DNA of 64,000 bases from Gammaproteobacteria bacterium. GTDB taxonomy: Bacteria; Pseudomonadota; Gammaproteobacteria; HTCC5015. The translations under genes were made by a program, and so were the position numbers. The stretch spans positions 1 to 64,000 of the forward strand of contig JANQRI010000030.1 in the NCBI GenBank assembly GCA_028284675.1. Direction: 5' to 3'. The notes under the pieces are model-generated. The model searched no databases, had not been told where the DNA came from, and worked only from the letters and a program-made list of their open reading frames with translations. Shown one piece after another: positions 14,377-22,711 of this stretch. Within the stretch, counting starts at the first letter, position 1. Each line of letters starts with the position of its first letter.

Positions 14377-16143
14377 ATGACTGACAATCGTCAAACGACG
14401 GCAAAGCAAGTTCGCGAAGATGCTAGCCAAATTGCTAATGACCGAGTACATCCGGTGCACCAAAGCAATGGAGATGAGCAGCGTTATGCCACCGCGAATT
14501 ATGCTATGAATTTTACAAAAGGTTTGGAGCATGATTCGCAAAATGGCTTGATCGTCAATCCTAACGACTTCATTGCTTTTCGTGCTGCGATTGATAATGG
14601 GTTTGTTAATGCCTTTACAACCTCGGTGCCCTCAGCTGCGGAGAAAGTAAGAAAGTGGGAGGCTCCAACGGCGGGGGTGGTCTACGAACTGCAAGGGCCA
14701 GATCCTCAAGCGGTTACCATGGCGCCGGCGCCTGCGCTAGGTTCCATTGAGCTGGCCTATGAAATGGCGGAGGTTTATGAGTTGGCGCTGTTGCGGGACG
14801 TGCCGCTTTCGGAGTTTAATAATACTTCGGGTAATGCAGATATTGCGGCTAGTGTCAGCCGCTTGAACAATATTAACTATGACATCACGGGGATTGATGG
14901 TCGCTCGCGTAAAAACGTCAATGGCAGTCTTGATGCGCAAACAGCTTTTAGGGGCTCCTCTCCGGGCGTTGAGTTGGGACCCTATTTGTCTCAGTTTATG
15001 TTATTGGGTAACAGAAGTGTTGCGGGTGACGGCAGTGTTACGGATGGCTTAATTAGCTATGGTGCATTGAGTATCGACCAACGCGTGCCTGCTGCGCTTA
15101 CTGGTGTTGATTTTATGACTGAATGGAATGACTGGCTGGCTGTGCAAAACGGTGCCGATCCTCAAGCTGGTAATCAGGTGGATTTATTTGGCCCAAGCCC
15201 CGTCACTCGCCGTTTTATTTCAACACCCAGGGACTTGGCGACCTATGTACATTACGATGCACTTTATGAGGCTTATCTAAATGCCTGCTTAATTTTGCTC
15301 GGAATGAACGCGCCATTCGACCCAGGTTTTGATAACTTATCTGGTGGTGGCAGTTTGTATTTGAATAGTTTTAATCCAGACAACGCCATCATTACACGTT
15401 TCTGGGAAACTCATGAACGCGAAGCAGGAGGTTTTGCCTTATGGGGTGGTCCCCACATTCTAACGCTTGTCACAGAGGTGGCCACTCGCGCCCTTAAAGC
15501 GGTACGTTACCAGAAGTTCAACAATCACTGCCGGCTGCGTCCGGAAGCGCTGGCAGGCCGCATCGAAAAAGCTGCACAGATTTCTGCTGATTTTCCTTCG
15601 GTGGGAAATGCATTTGTATCGCTTGAAGGCGAGATACAGGATACCGTCAATCAAATTCAGGCAGCAAATGCATCCGGCACGAAGCTTCTGCCGATGGCTT
15701 TCCAGGAGGGCTCACCGATGCATCCTGCTTATGGTGCAGGGCATGCGACGGTCGCCGGGGCTTGTGTTACGATTCTCAAAGCTTTCTTCGATACCGGTGC
15801 TGTGTTGGTCGATCGTGGAGGAGAAGTCATATTTTCAAGGCTTCAGAACGGTGATACACCAGTAGCTTATGTGCCTAACAATACAATGGATGCATTAACC
15901 GACGTTAACGATGGCACGTTTTTGACGCTCGAAGGCGAGCTAAATAAGTTAGCTGCGAATATTTCTATAGGCCGAAATATGGCTGGTGTGCACTACTACT
16001 CCGATTACTATGACAGCCTGCGTATGGGTGAAGAAATCGCTATTGGTATACTCGAGGAACAGGCGCTTTGTTATAGAACAGATCCGTTTGTTTTGTCCAT
16101 ACCCACATTCGATGGCGATATACGTCGCATTGGTGGACGTTAA
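14377..16143 (+). CDS. Vanadium-dependent haloperoxidase homologue (PAP2-like fold)
   Basis: A 588-residue protein resembling algal-type vanadium bromoperoxidases, which oxidise halides with hydrogen peroxide. The vanadate-site motifs are present in order: K380 and R388 in KFNNHCRLRPEA, SPMHPAYGAGHATVAGA with H449 and the acid-base H456, and R533 and H539 in GRNMAGVHYYSDY. Spacings (K to R 8, R to H 6) equal those of the Corallina enzyme. The residue aligned with its vanadate-contacting Ser is Ala454, so halide preference or activity may differ. No signal peptide is seen. The start ATG at 14377 follows AAGGAG. It appears monocistronic. A related PAP2 phosphatase activity is the alternative. 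Confidence 0.85.
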   Translation: MTDNRQTTAKQVREDASQIANDRVHPVHQSNGDEQRYATANYAMNFTKGLEHDSQNGLIVNPNDFIAFRAAIDNGFVNAFTTSVPSAAEKVRKWEAPTAGVVYELQGPDPQAVTMAPAPALGSIELAYEMAEVYELALLRDVPLSEFNNTSGNADIAASVSRLNNINYDITGIDGRSRKNVNGSLDAQTAFRGSSPGVELGPYLSQFMLLGNRSVAGDGSVTDGLISYGALSIDQRVPAALTGVDFMTEWNDWLAVQNGADPQAGNQVDLFGPSPVTRRFISTPRDLATYVHYDALYEAYLNACLILLGMNAPFDPGFDNLSGGGSLYLNSFNPDNAIITRFWETHEREAGGFALWGGPHILTLVTEVATRALKAVRYQKFNNHCRLRPEALAGRIEKAAQISADFPSVGNAFVSLEGEIQDTVNQIQAANASGTKLLPMAFQEGSPMHPAYGAGHATVAGACVTILKAFFDTGAVLVDRGGEVIFSRLQNGDTPVAYVPNNTMDALTDVNDGTFLTLEGELNKLAANISIGRNMAGVHYYSDYYDSLRMGEEIAIGILEEQALCYRTDPFVLSIPTFDGDIRRIGGR

Positions 16144-16661
16144 TTTGTATACAGCAACTAATCAAGAAGCGGGCGCATTAAATTGCGCCGCTTCTTGATA
16201 AAAGGACCTATCAATTTGGGTATGAGCGAATTCTTAGGTTACTGCCACACTACGAGAAAAAAGGCTTGAGTTAGATGTGGTAAGTTTTGTATGGTTAGTT
16301 TTGCTAAATCGGGTTGCTCCTATTTTTATTTCGAAAAATAAGGGTTACTTTTCTATTGAGTGCTCGTTTTTCATTATGTTACCAATAATATAAGTAACCC
16401 TATTTTACCTTTACAATTGTATTTTCGTAGATGGATTAAAGAGTAAATGTTTTAAGAAAATAAAAAGATGTTTTAGCCCGGTATGGTCACCACCCATCAA
16501 TCTAATGCGTATCTACTTGTTTTTTTAAGACTAGTGTTTCGTGCTCAAGATATCATCACCCTAAAGGATGAAACCGATTTCGAATCTACTATATCATGGT
16601 TTTTTTTGAAGTTATTGCGGTATACTCGGGTTGAATGATTCATACAGGGAGCCTGTGTTTC
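16144..16661. other. Gap of about 520 bases: hairpin, inverted repeat, palindrome
   Basis: Contains a GC-rich hairpin just after the haloperoxidase (16163-16197, CAAGAAGC...GCTTCTTG, no U tract). It also holds an AT-rich inverted repeat (AGGGTTACT at 16341-16349 with AGTAACCCT at 16393-16401) and an imperfect palindrome at 16556-16571. No gene is evident. Confidence 0.55.
16556..16571. promoter_or_regulatory. Candidate operator, copy 1
   Basis: TCACCCTAAAGGATGA, an imperfect palindrome 90 bases before the response regulator. It matches the perfect palindrome at 19214-19231 except for one base of the right arm. Its function is inferred from the repetition and position only. Confidence 0.45.
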
Positions 16662-17345
16662 ATGAAGATATTACTAGTCGATGATCATCCTGTATTTTTT
16701 GATGGGATTAAACAGGTGTTGCCGGGGTTGGGGGCTGGTGTGACTACTGAGCTTGCGGTCGATGTCGAGCAGGCGATTAAGTTTCTGGAAGAGGATGATG
16801 CCATTGATTTGGTTCTATTGGACCTTAACTTGCCGGGGATTAATGGGGGCGACTTAATATTCATCATGGCCAACCGGGGATGGTTTATACCAGTGGTGGT
16901 CATTTCCGCTCAGTACGAGGCAGCAACCATCCTCAGGGTGTTGGATGCCGGTGCAATGGGGTTTATGCCTAAGTCCTTCTCTGCGGCTGAGATATTGGCT
17001 GCATTGCAATTAGTATTATCAGGCCAAGTGTTTATTCCATCGGCTATGGTGTCACAAATCGAACAATTACGTCGGGTGAAAGCCGGTACCCGTCCGGTCG
17101 TGAAATCTGTACAGGACTTTGGTATTACGCCGAGCCAGCTTCGAGTATTGGAATTATTGTGTAAAGGATATAGAAACGAACAAATTGCGCTGGCGCTATC
17201 GCGTTCCATAAATACAGTTAAATCGCATGTGAAAGAAATCTATGCGGCGCTGAATGTGGATAATCGAATGGCCTGTATTAAGCAGGCGCAGCGGCGGGGT
17301 CTGATCCCTCATGTCCAAGATGAGACCGTGCTAACAAATGATTAA
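16662..17345 (+). CDS. LuxR/NarL-family response regulator
   Basis: Two-domain transcription factor. The receiver at about 1-118 has acidic pocket residues in LLVDDHPVF, the phosphoacceptor D54 in LVLLDLNLPG, and the conserved Lys in FMPKSFS. The C-terminal LuxR helix-turn-helix at about 160-220 reads ITPSQLRVLELLCKGYRNEQ then NTVKSHVKEIYAAL. The ATG at 16662 gives the family start MKILLVDDH; an ATG 27 bases upstream is less likely. Its last 68 bases overlap the end of the opposite-strand hybrid kinase, its likely partner. The 227-residue length is typical. Confidence 0.92.
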   Translation: MKILLVDDHPVFFDGIKQVLPGLGAGVTTELAVDVEQAIKFLEEDDAIDLVLLDLNLPGINGGDLIFIMANRGWFIPVVVISAQYEAATILRVLDAGAMGFMPKSFSAAEILAALQLVLSGQVFIPSAMVSQIEQLRRVKAGTRPVVKSVQDFGITPSQLRVLELLCKGYRNEQIALALSRSINTVKSHVKEIYAALNVDNRMACIKQAQRRGLIPHVQDETVLTND

Positions 17346-19083
17346 TGACGATCCTTAACTGGCTCGGATTGATCGGTTTATGCAGCGTTTTGAAACCACT
17401 TTGGGTCAACTCCAGTAACCGTTCAGGGCTGGTATCGCCGGTAATCAACAAACTGGGTATTTTTCGATTCAGTCGCTTGGTTACAATACGAATAGCTTCA
17501 ACCCCAGTTTTGGACTCTCGGAGTCGGTAGTCGGCAATTACTAGATCGGGATAAAAACCTTTGTTAATGAGGGTTAATGCAGTATCGGCTGATTCCACGC
17601 AGCGTATTTCGCATCCCCAGCTTCTCATTAGTCCATGCATCGCATCTCGAACATCAGCCTCGTCATCGATAAATAGTGTGCGTAAATGCTTCAAATCCCA
17701 ATTACCAGTCAGTGCAATGGGTTTCGATGATTGAATTTGATACGGGTCACCTGGTGTTAACTCAAGGCTGAAAGTGGTGCCATGGCAGCTGCTGGATTCG
17801 ATTACTAGTGGAATATTCAGCAAATCTGTCAAACGCTTAACGATCGATAGCCCTAGCCCTAAGCCCTTGCTGCGATCACGTTCTGGGTTTTGCAGCTGAT
17901 AGAACTCATTAAAGATATTTTGTTGCTCATCCTCAGGTACTCCATATCCAGTATCGCTCACTTTTATTGAAACATGCTCGTCCTGCTGCGAGCATAGCAC
18001 GGTAATGGTACCAGACTCGGTATACTGAATGGCATTACTGATCAAATTATCCAGTATCCTTTCCAGTAAGGCGGGGTCAGTGAATATTACTTCATTTTCG
18101 TGTTCAAATTTTAAGGTTAGATTTTTTTCATGTGCGGTGGGAGAGAAGCGTACATCCAGTTGCATGAAAAGATCACGAATTGAATGATCAATACGATTCG
18201 GTTCGACAACACCTGCATCCAATTTCGAAATATCCAACAGGCATTCAAATAAATCGCCTAATGCTGTGGTGGCGATCCGCATTTTTCCTGATAGAGCCTG
18301 TTGTCGCTCGCTGGTCAGTTCCTGCTCCAAAGTGTCTAGGTATAAACTCAATGCATGCAAAGGTTGTCGTACATCATGGCTGGCTGCCGCTAGGAACTTG
18401 GATTTAGCCACATTTGCCTGTTCGGCTTGTTGCTTTTGATATTCTGCCTCCTGTTTTTGAAGTTTAAGTTCTTCAATCAGCTGTTGTTTTTCCAAACGAA
18501 TTTGAGTGGATTCAATGAAGCTTCGCTCATATTTTGAACTAATATTTTTATGCAGTATCGGGCAAATAAGACTTATCAGGCTAAGAATCAGATATTCTTC
18601 TCCCAGCTGGAATAAAGCTACTGAAAGAGATAAATACACAGGAATAGAAAAAGCAATGAAACCAGATAGCAATCCATAGTAGGCTGCTCCTAATCCACCA
18701 GCTACGCATATTGTGCATATTGCTGTTGATATTGTGATGGGGCTTTGCTCATCAATAAAAAGTAATGGAGCCGCTGCCCAAAATAGTCCGGAAAAAAATG
18801 CCAGAATAATTGCATGGTTTCCCCAGCGTAATATGTCATTAACTGTCAAATTTTTTTGGATAAAATTTTTGATCAGTAAAAGAAAAAATAGCCTATATAT
18901 GATAAAACAGCCGGCCCACATGGCAAGCGTCACGTTATTGGAATTTGAATAATAGAATGCACCCCATGTTGCAAAAACAGAAAAAAATAATATGGGTAAT
19001 ATTTCATGCTGGTTTTTATAAACTGTTCTAATTTGCTCGGCCCTGATTTCAGGTGATACAGTTGGTGTTTTTAAAATTTTCAT
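17278..19083 (-). CDS. Membrane hybrid histidine kinase with C-terminal receiver
   Basis: A 601-residue sensor. The first about 180 residues hold roughly six hydrophobic segments with no periplasmic domain. A Gln/Lys/Glu-rich coiled coil follows at about 190-225. HisKA has phosphoacceptor H236 in AAASHDVRQPLHALSLYLD. The HATPase has DNLISNAIQYTESG, SDTGYGVP and GLGLGLSIV. The C-terminal receiver has D518 in LVIADYRLRES and the Lys in LHKPINP. The RQPLHAL form of the H box is that of hybrid kinases paired with short LuxR-type regulators. It is convergent with, and overlaps, the response regulator at 16662. A perfect palindrome (19214-19231) lies 131 bases upstream of its start. Confidence 0.92.
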   Translation of the reverse strand: MKILKTPTVSPEIRAEQIRTVYKNQHEILPILFFSVFATWGAFYYSNSNNVTLAMWAGCFIIYRLFFLLLIKNFIQKNLTVNDILRWGNHAIILAFFSGLFWAAAPLLFIDEQSPITISTAICTICVAGGLGAAYYGLLSGFIAFSIPVYLSLSVALFQLGEEYLILSLISLICPILHKNISSKYERSFIESTQIRLEKQQLIEELKLQKQEAEYQKQQAEQANVAKSKFLAAASHDVRQPLHALSLYLDTLEQELTSERQQALSGKMRIATTALGDLFECLLDISKLDAGVVEPNRIDHSIRDLFMQLDVRFSPTAHEKNLTLKFEHENEVIFTDPALLERILDNLISNAIQYTESGTITVLCSQQDEHVSIKVSDTGYGVPEDEQQNIFNEFYQLQNPERDRSKGLGLGLSIVKRLTDLLNIPLVIESSSCHGTTFSLELTPGDPYQIQSSKPIALTGNWDLKHLRTLFIDDEADVRDAMHGLMRSWGCEIRCVESADTALTLINKGFYPDLVIADYRLRESKTGVEAIRIVTKRLNRKIPSLLITGDTSPERLLELTQSGFKTLHKPINPSQLRIVINHLLARSHLGHEGSDPAAAPA

Positions 19084-19622
19084 AGTAAAACCCTAAAAAA
19101 TAAGAGGTAAAGAAAGTATAAAGTCAGGTTGTCTCTGCATCAACTACTAGGGCAATGCTTTACAAGAATGATAGACGTCATTTTCAGAAACAGCATGTCA
19201 ACTGTATTTCGTTTTCACCCTAAAGGGTGAATAAATTATCAATAATTCCTGTTAGGTTTGATATCAATTTTGCTGACGTACTCTGAAAGAAGGGGTTGGA
19301 TGGGATGTGGATAATACTATACAAATAGATTTGATTATGCAGTCAAGAATTTTATCTAAAAATAATTTTGGTTTTTGTATGATTAAAAATATATTCAAAT
19401 TTGATAAAAATTTTTTTATGTTTCAGTAAAGTATTTTAGTTATTTATGTTGATAGGTATTAATGTTAATAAGTTTTCTTACTTAGTAAAAGTGATTAAGA
19501 GTTAACCATCATTTACAATTTTCAATAAGTCATTATGATAAGGAGGTAGCTTAATTTAAAAAATCGGTTTTATTTTTTGAAATGCTATATCTTGTTTTTA
19601 AATTGCATGGGGAGTAATACTG
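19084..19622. other. AT-rich gap between kinase and protease
   Basis: Divergent upstream region of about 540 bases. Apart from the palindrome at 19214-19231 and an AAGGAGG at 19540-19546, it is AT-rich with long A and T runs. I see no gene in it. It probably carries promoters for both neighbours. Confidence 0.5.
19214..19231. promoter_or_regulatory. Candidate operator, copy 2 (perfect palindrome)
   Basis: TTCACCCTAAAGGGTGAA has 8-base arms around AA and lies 131 bases before the hybrid kinase start. A near copy stands before the paired response regulator (16556-16571). Confidence 0.55.
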
Positions 19623-20726
19623 ATGATTAATAAAATATTTTATACAGGTTTTTTGTTTATAATTTTTTTGTCTACTGTGCAAGCTTCAGATAATCCGCGT
19701 TTTATAGATAAAATGAATAACCCAGCGACCTACAATCCGACTTCAACATTTAATGAGCCGGAATCTATATGCGGGGAGGACGATCTTCAGCACATAGAAG
19801 CTTACGATGGGCGTTATAATGGTTTAGGGTTTAATAATCAATTTATTACCGATGCGAATGCGTCAGTTGGAGCTATGAAAATAACAGCAACTGTTACTGG
19901 ACCTAGCTACTGTTCGGGTACTTTAATTTCTGAGAATGAGTTTTTGACAGCGAGTCATTGTGTGGGTAATGGAACTATTGGTGATTTTGTTTCATTTGGT
20001 TATCAGAATCAAGGCGGCTCAAATAGTTTAAGGGCAAGCCAAATTTTTTTCAGGATAAATGATATTCTTGAAGATGGAGTTAATTTCGGGCTGGATTATG
20101 CTGTGCTAGTGTTGGATGGAAACCCGGGTAATGTAATAGGTAATTTTCCAGGGGCGCAAAACGAACCACTAGGCTGGAAAGATGTATCTGCTAGCTCTCC
20201 ACAGAGAGCTTTAATTATCCAGCACCCTTCAGGGCAAGCAAAACAACTTGATGCAGGCTCAGATCTTGCTGATAGTGGAGTGCATCTGTTTTATAGCGAC
20301 ATTGATACTCAGCCAGGCTCTTCAGGTTCGGGAATATTGAATACGCAAGGGTACATTGTAGGAATTCATACTAGAGGTGGGTGTACAGCCACTGGAGGTA
20401 GTAATTCAGGGGTGCTAATGAGCGCTATTCTAGGTGTTTCCAATGTTATCGGGGTGCCAATTACGGGAGGGCTTCCCTCTGGGGCTCAGGTTTTTGATAT
20501 TCGAGATGGTGCTACCAGCCCATTTTTTCATACATATAATGGTTCACAGGTTTTGGGTGGCTTTACTACGGTTGATCTTTACAGCGTAAAGAATAGCATA
20601 TCTAATGAAACGGTTGTGTCATATAGGCGCTTTCGTAGTTCCAACAATTATTTTATTGATATGCTTAATTCAGCATTCGTCATTAATGGTCGTTACAATG
20701 GACACCCAATTGTTTTTGTAGAATAA
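19623..20726 (+). CDS. Secreted trypsin-like serine protease
   Basis: Exported chymotrypsin-fold protease of 367 residues. The signal peptide is at about 1-22 (IFYTGFLFIIFLSTVQA). The triad is visible as His in LTASHCVGNG, Asp in GLDYAVLVLDG, and Ser in QPGSSGSGIL. The YCSGTLIS and GIHTRGGCT segments are typical of the V8/glutamyl-endopeptidase side of the family. A C-terminal stretch of about 90 residues (after GVPITGG) is of unknown role, perhaps substrate binding. The ATG at 19623 follows GGGGAG. It is AT-richer than the core genes and is followed by a terminator at 20878. Confidence 0.88.
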   Translation: MINKIFYTGFLFIIFLSTVQASDNPRFIDKMNNPATYNPTSTFNEPESICGEDDLQHIEAYDGRYNGLGFNNQFITDANASVGAMKITATVTGPSYCSGTLISENEFLTASHCVGNGTIGDFVSFGYQNQGGSNSLRASQIFFRINDILEDGVNFGLDYAVLVLDGNPGNVIGNFPGAQNEPLGWKDVSASSPQRALIIQHPSGQAKQLDAGSDLADSGVHLFYSDIDTQPGSSGSGILNTQGYIVGIHTRGGCTATGGSNSGVLMSAILGVSNVIGVPITGGLPSGAQVFDIRDGATSPFFHTYNGSQVLGGFTTVDLYSVKNSISNETVVSYRRFRSSNNYFIDMLNSAFVINGRYNGHPIVFVE

Positions 20727-20877
20727 AGTAAAAAATAAAGAAGATTTTATGTTAATGCTGTATGAATAAACTTAGTTAAATTAATTTTCACTTTTTTAAC
20801 TTAAATTTTCAAAATCGTGAAAAATTTTCTTTATGAGTTTAACTCGCTTATTCTAGTGATCTTCTCATTAGCAATAA

Positions 20878-20906
20878 AAAAGCCCTCTTTTTTCAAGAGG
20901 GCTTTT
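20878..20906. terminator. Bidirectional terminator between convergent genes
   Basis: AAAAGCCCTCTT (20878-20889) and AAGAGGGCTTTT (20895-20906) with loop TTTTC. It lies between the protease and the convergent lipoprotein gene and is symmetric enough to serve both. It is nearly identical to the stem at 13109-13142. Confidence 0.75.
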
Positions 20907-20965
20907 AATCTAAAAAGCTCTATGCAGAGATTTTTAGGTTCGGTTTTTGAATATAAGATCCAAAT

Positions 20966-22072
20966 TTAACTGTCGTTGGAAACAAACAGCACGTTGAACA
21001 TCTTGCTATTGTCACCTGGCGACTGCCCTACACAGCTGACAATTTTTCTGCCGCTGTCAAGCACATTAATATCGGCCATGCAGGCCAGATTGCCGCTAGT
21101 GCCATTGGTGATGGTGCCAGTGACTAATCCGGCTCCCAATAAATCGGGTGTGCCAGTCAAGTTGAGAGTGACAGTTTCCGCAGATACTGCACCCGTTGTG
21201 ATATCAGTGACTATGGTGCCTACACAGGTACCGCCGGTGCAACTCATGGAGACCGGTTCGATTTTATCACCACTAGACGAATTGTCATCGAATAGCATAC
21301 CGGCATAGTTACCATCCAGATTGGTGATATTGCTAATGGCTTTTTGCGCTAATGCGAAAATAAATGAACCATCATCCGGGTTATTAATATTAGTATGTAC
21401 AATAGCGCCGCCGTTAGAAGTCAGGTACATTACGGTGTCTACAATGTTCATTAAGCCATTAGCACATGTGCCACCGCTAATTGACTCTTCACCGCCGTCC
21501 TGAAAATTATTTGCCAATGCGCGCCTGGAAGGCAGTGTTGCGTTGCCGGCTGAGACATCGAAATTGAATTGCCCAAAGAAATCCCGGTCAGCATCATCCG
21601 CCATGGCAGCTGAATCTTTTTTTACAATCACCCAGTTGGCGTTGATATCAGTGGTCGGGCATTCGCCGGCTCTGACCATTGGAAGGATTTGATCACCATT
21701 GTCATCTATAGGCCTTAGTAGTAATGCGTAACCTGGTACTTCCAGTGCCCAGGCAGCATCTCCCGCGGATGGTGCATCTTGTCCTTCTGCATCTGTTACG
21801 GTAAATCTTAGAAATCCTGAAGTCAGCCGTTCATATGTACCATTTACTGTTAACAATACAGGCGAATTAACCTGAGCCCGCATGGTAATTGCAAATGTAT
21901 CGTCACCATTCAGGGTAACATCCCATTTAGAACCTGGGCCATTATAAGACTGGCTGTTGCTTGTACTATTACTTGTACTGTCGCTATCACTGCAAGCATT
22001 AAAGAACAGAATTAGACTAAAGAAAACGAAAAGGTTAATTAAAATTTTATGAGTATTTAGATAGTGTGACAT
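20966..22072 (-). CDS. Putative lipoprotein, unknown
   Basis: I do not recognise this 368-residue protein. It has a hydrophobic N-terminus ending in a lipobox-like FFNAC at about 24-28, followed by a Ser/Asp/Asn/Thr linker (SDSDSTSNSTSNSQS), which marks an exported lipoprotein. The rest is beta-rich, Gly/Asp/Thr-rich and low in charge, with several Cys (GECPTTD, GTCANG, SCTGGTCVG, LACMADI, VSCVGQ). A substrate-independent structural or binding role is possible; none is claimed. It is divergent from the porin gene across about 640 bases. Confidence 0.75.
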   Translation of the reverse strand: MSHYLNTHKILINLFVFFSLILFFNACSDSDSTSNSTSNSQSYNGPGSKWDVTLNGDDTFAITMRAQVNSPVLLTVNGTYERLTSGFLRFTVTDAEGQDAPSAGDAAWALEVPGYALLLRPIDDNGDQILPMVRAGECPTTDINANWVIVKKDSAAMADDADRDFFGQFNFDVSAGNATLPSRRALANNFQDGGEESISGGTCANGLMNIVDTVMYLTSNGGAIVHTNINNPDDGSFIFALAQKAISNITNLDGNYAGMLFDDNSSSGDKIEPVSMSCTGGTCVGTIVTDITTGAVSAETVTLNLTGTPDLLGAGLVTGTITNGTSGNLACMADINVLDSGRKIVSCVGQSPGDNSKMFNVLFVSNDS

Positions 22073-22711
22073 CCTGTCCTCCTATTAAACTGAATAGTCC
22101 TTTTTTATTTGGTGAAATGACCTGATTTTAATCGGCGAATATTTATGATGCTTTATAGATGGTTGTATATATTTTTTAAACTTATTGCATTTAAAATTAA
22201 TAATAAATAAAAAAGTTTTGAAGCTGTATATAAAATAGTTTCGGGCTGCGATACTTTCTAAAAGTTAGATCCATTCATTAACTATGTACATATTGCAAAA
22301 AAACTATATGCAGTCCATTTTTATTTAAAATGAGGGTGTTATTTGGAATGCGTTGCTAAAGGGAGAAACTTATCAAAGAGCTCTATTTTGTGCAGGGCTT
22401 CGCCCAACACGCTAATAAAACTGCCGTGACCTTTACTATCTATTGAGTCCGTTGATAACCGAGCTACAGGAACCATCGATGTTTATAAAAAAAGCCTCCT
22501 GGGTGGAGGCTTTTAAAGTTTATTTTGTACATAGGTTCATGCGGCCTTTGTACAGGTCAATCATGATGTATTTCAGGGTGAGTTGTCTATGGGGTAAATG
22601 ACGTAGCTGTATGGCGAGTTTATCGCATAGCAATATGGTTTGTTTGGCGACAACATATCTGCATTTATTGGGTTTCTTTTGTCAGATTTCTTAATTGTAA
22701 GGATTGTCGCT
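22073..22711. other. Gap of about 640 bases before the urea/amide island
   Basis: The first half is very AT-rich. From about 22413 a segment (CTTTACTATCTATTGAG, CTACAGGAACCATCGATG) is a diverged copy of 13057-13108, and both lead into a GCCTCC/GCCCTC-type terminator. After the terminator, the leader of the porin gene contains no evident gene. This gap marks the left edge of the nitrogen island. Confidence 0.5.
22490..22514. terminator. Terminator hairpin
   Basis: AAAAGCCTCC (22490-22499), loop TGGGT, GGAGGCTTTT (22505-22514). The 10-bp stem with a T run on one side and an A run on the other could act in both directions. Confidence 0.65.
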
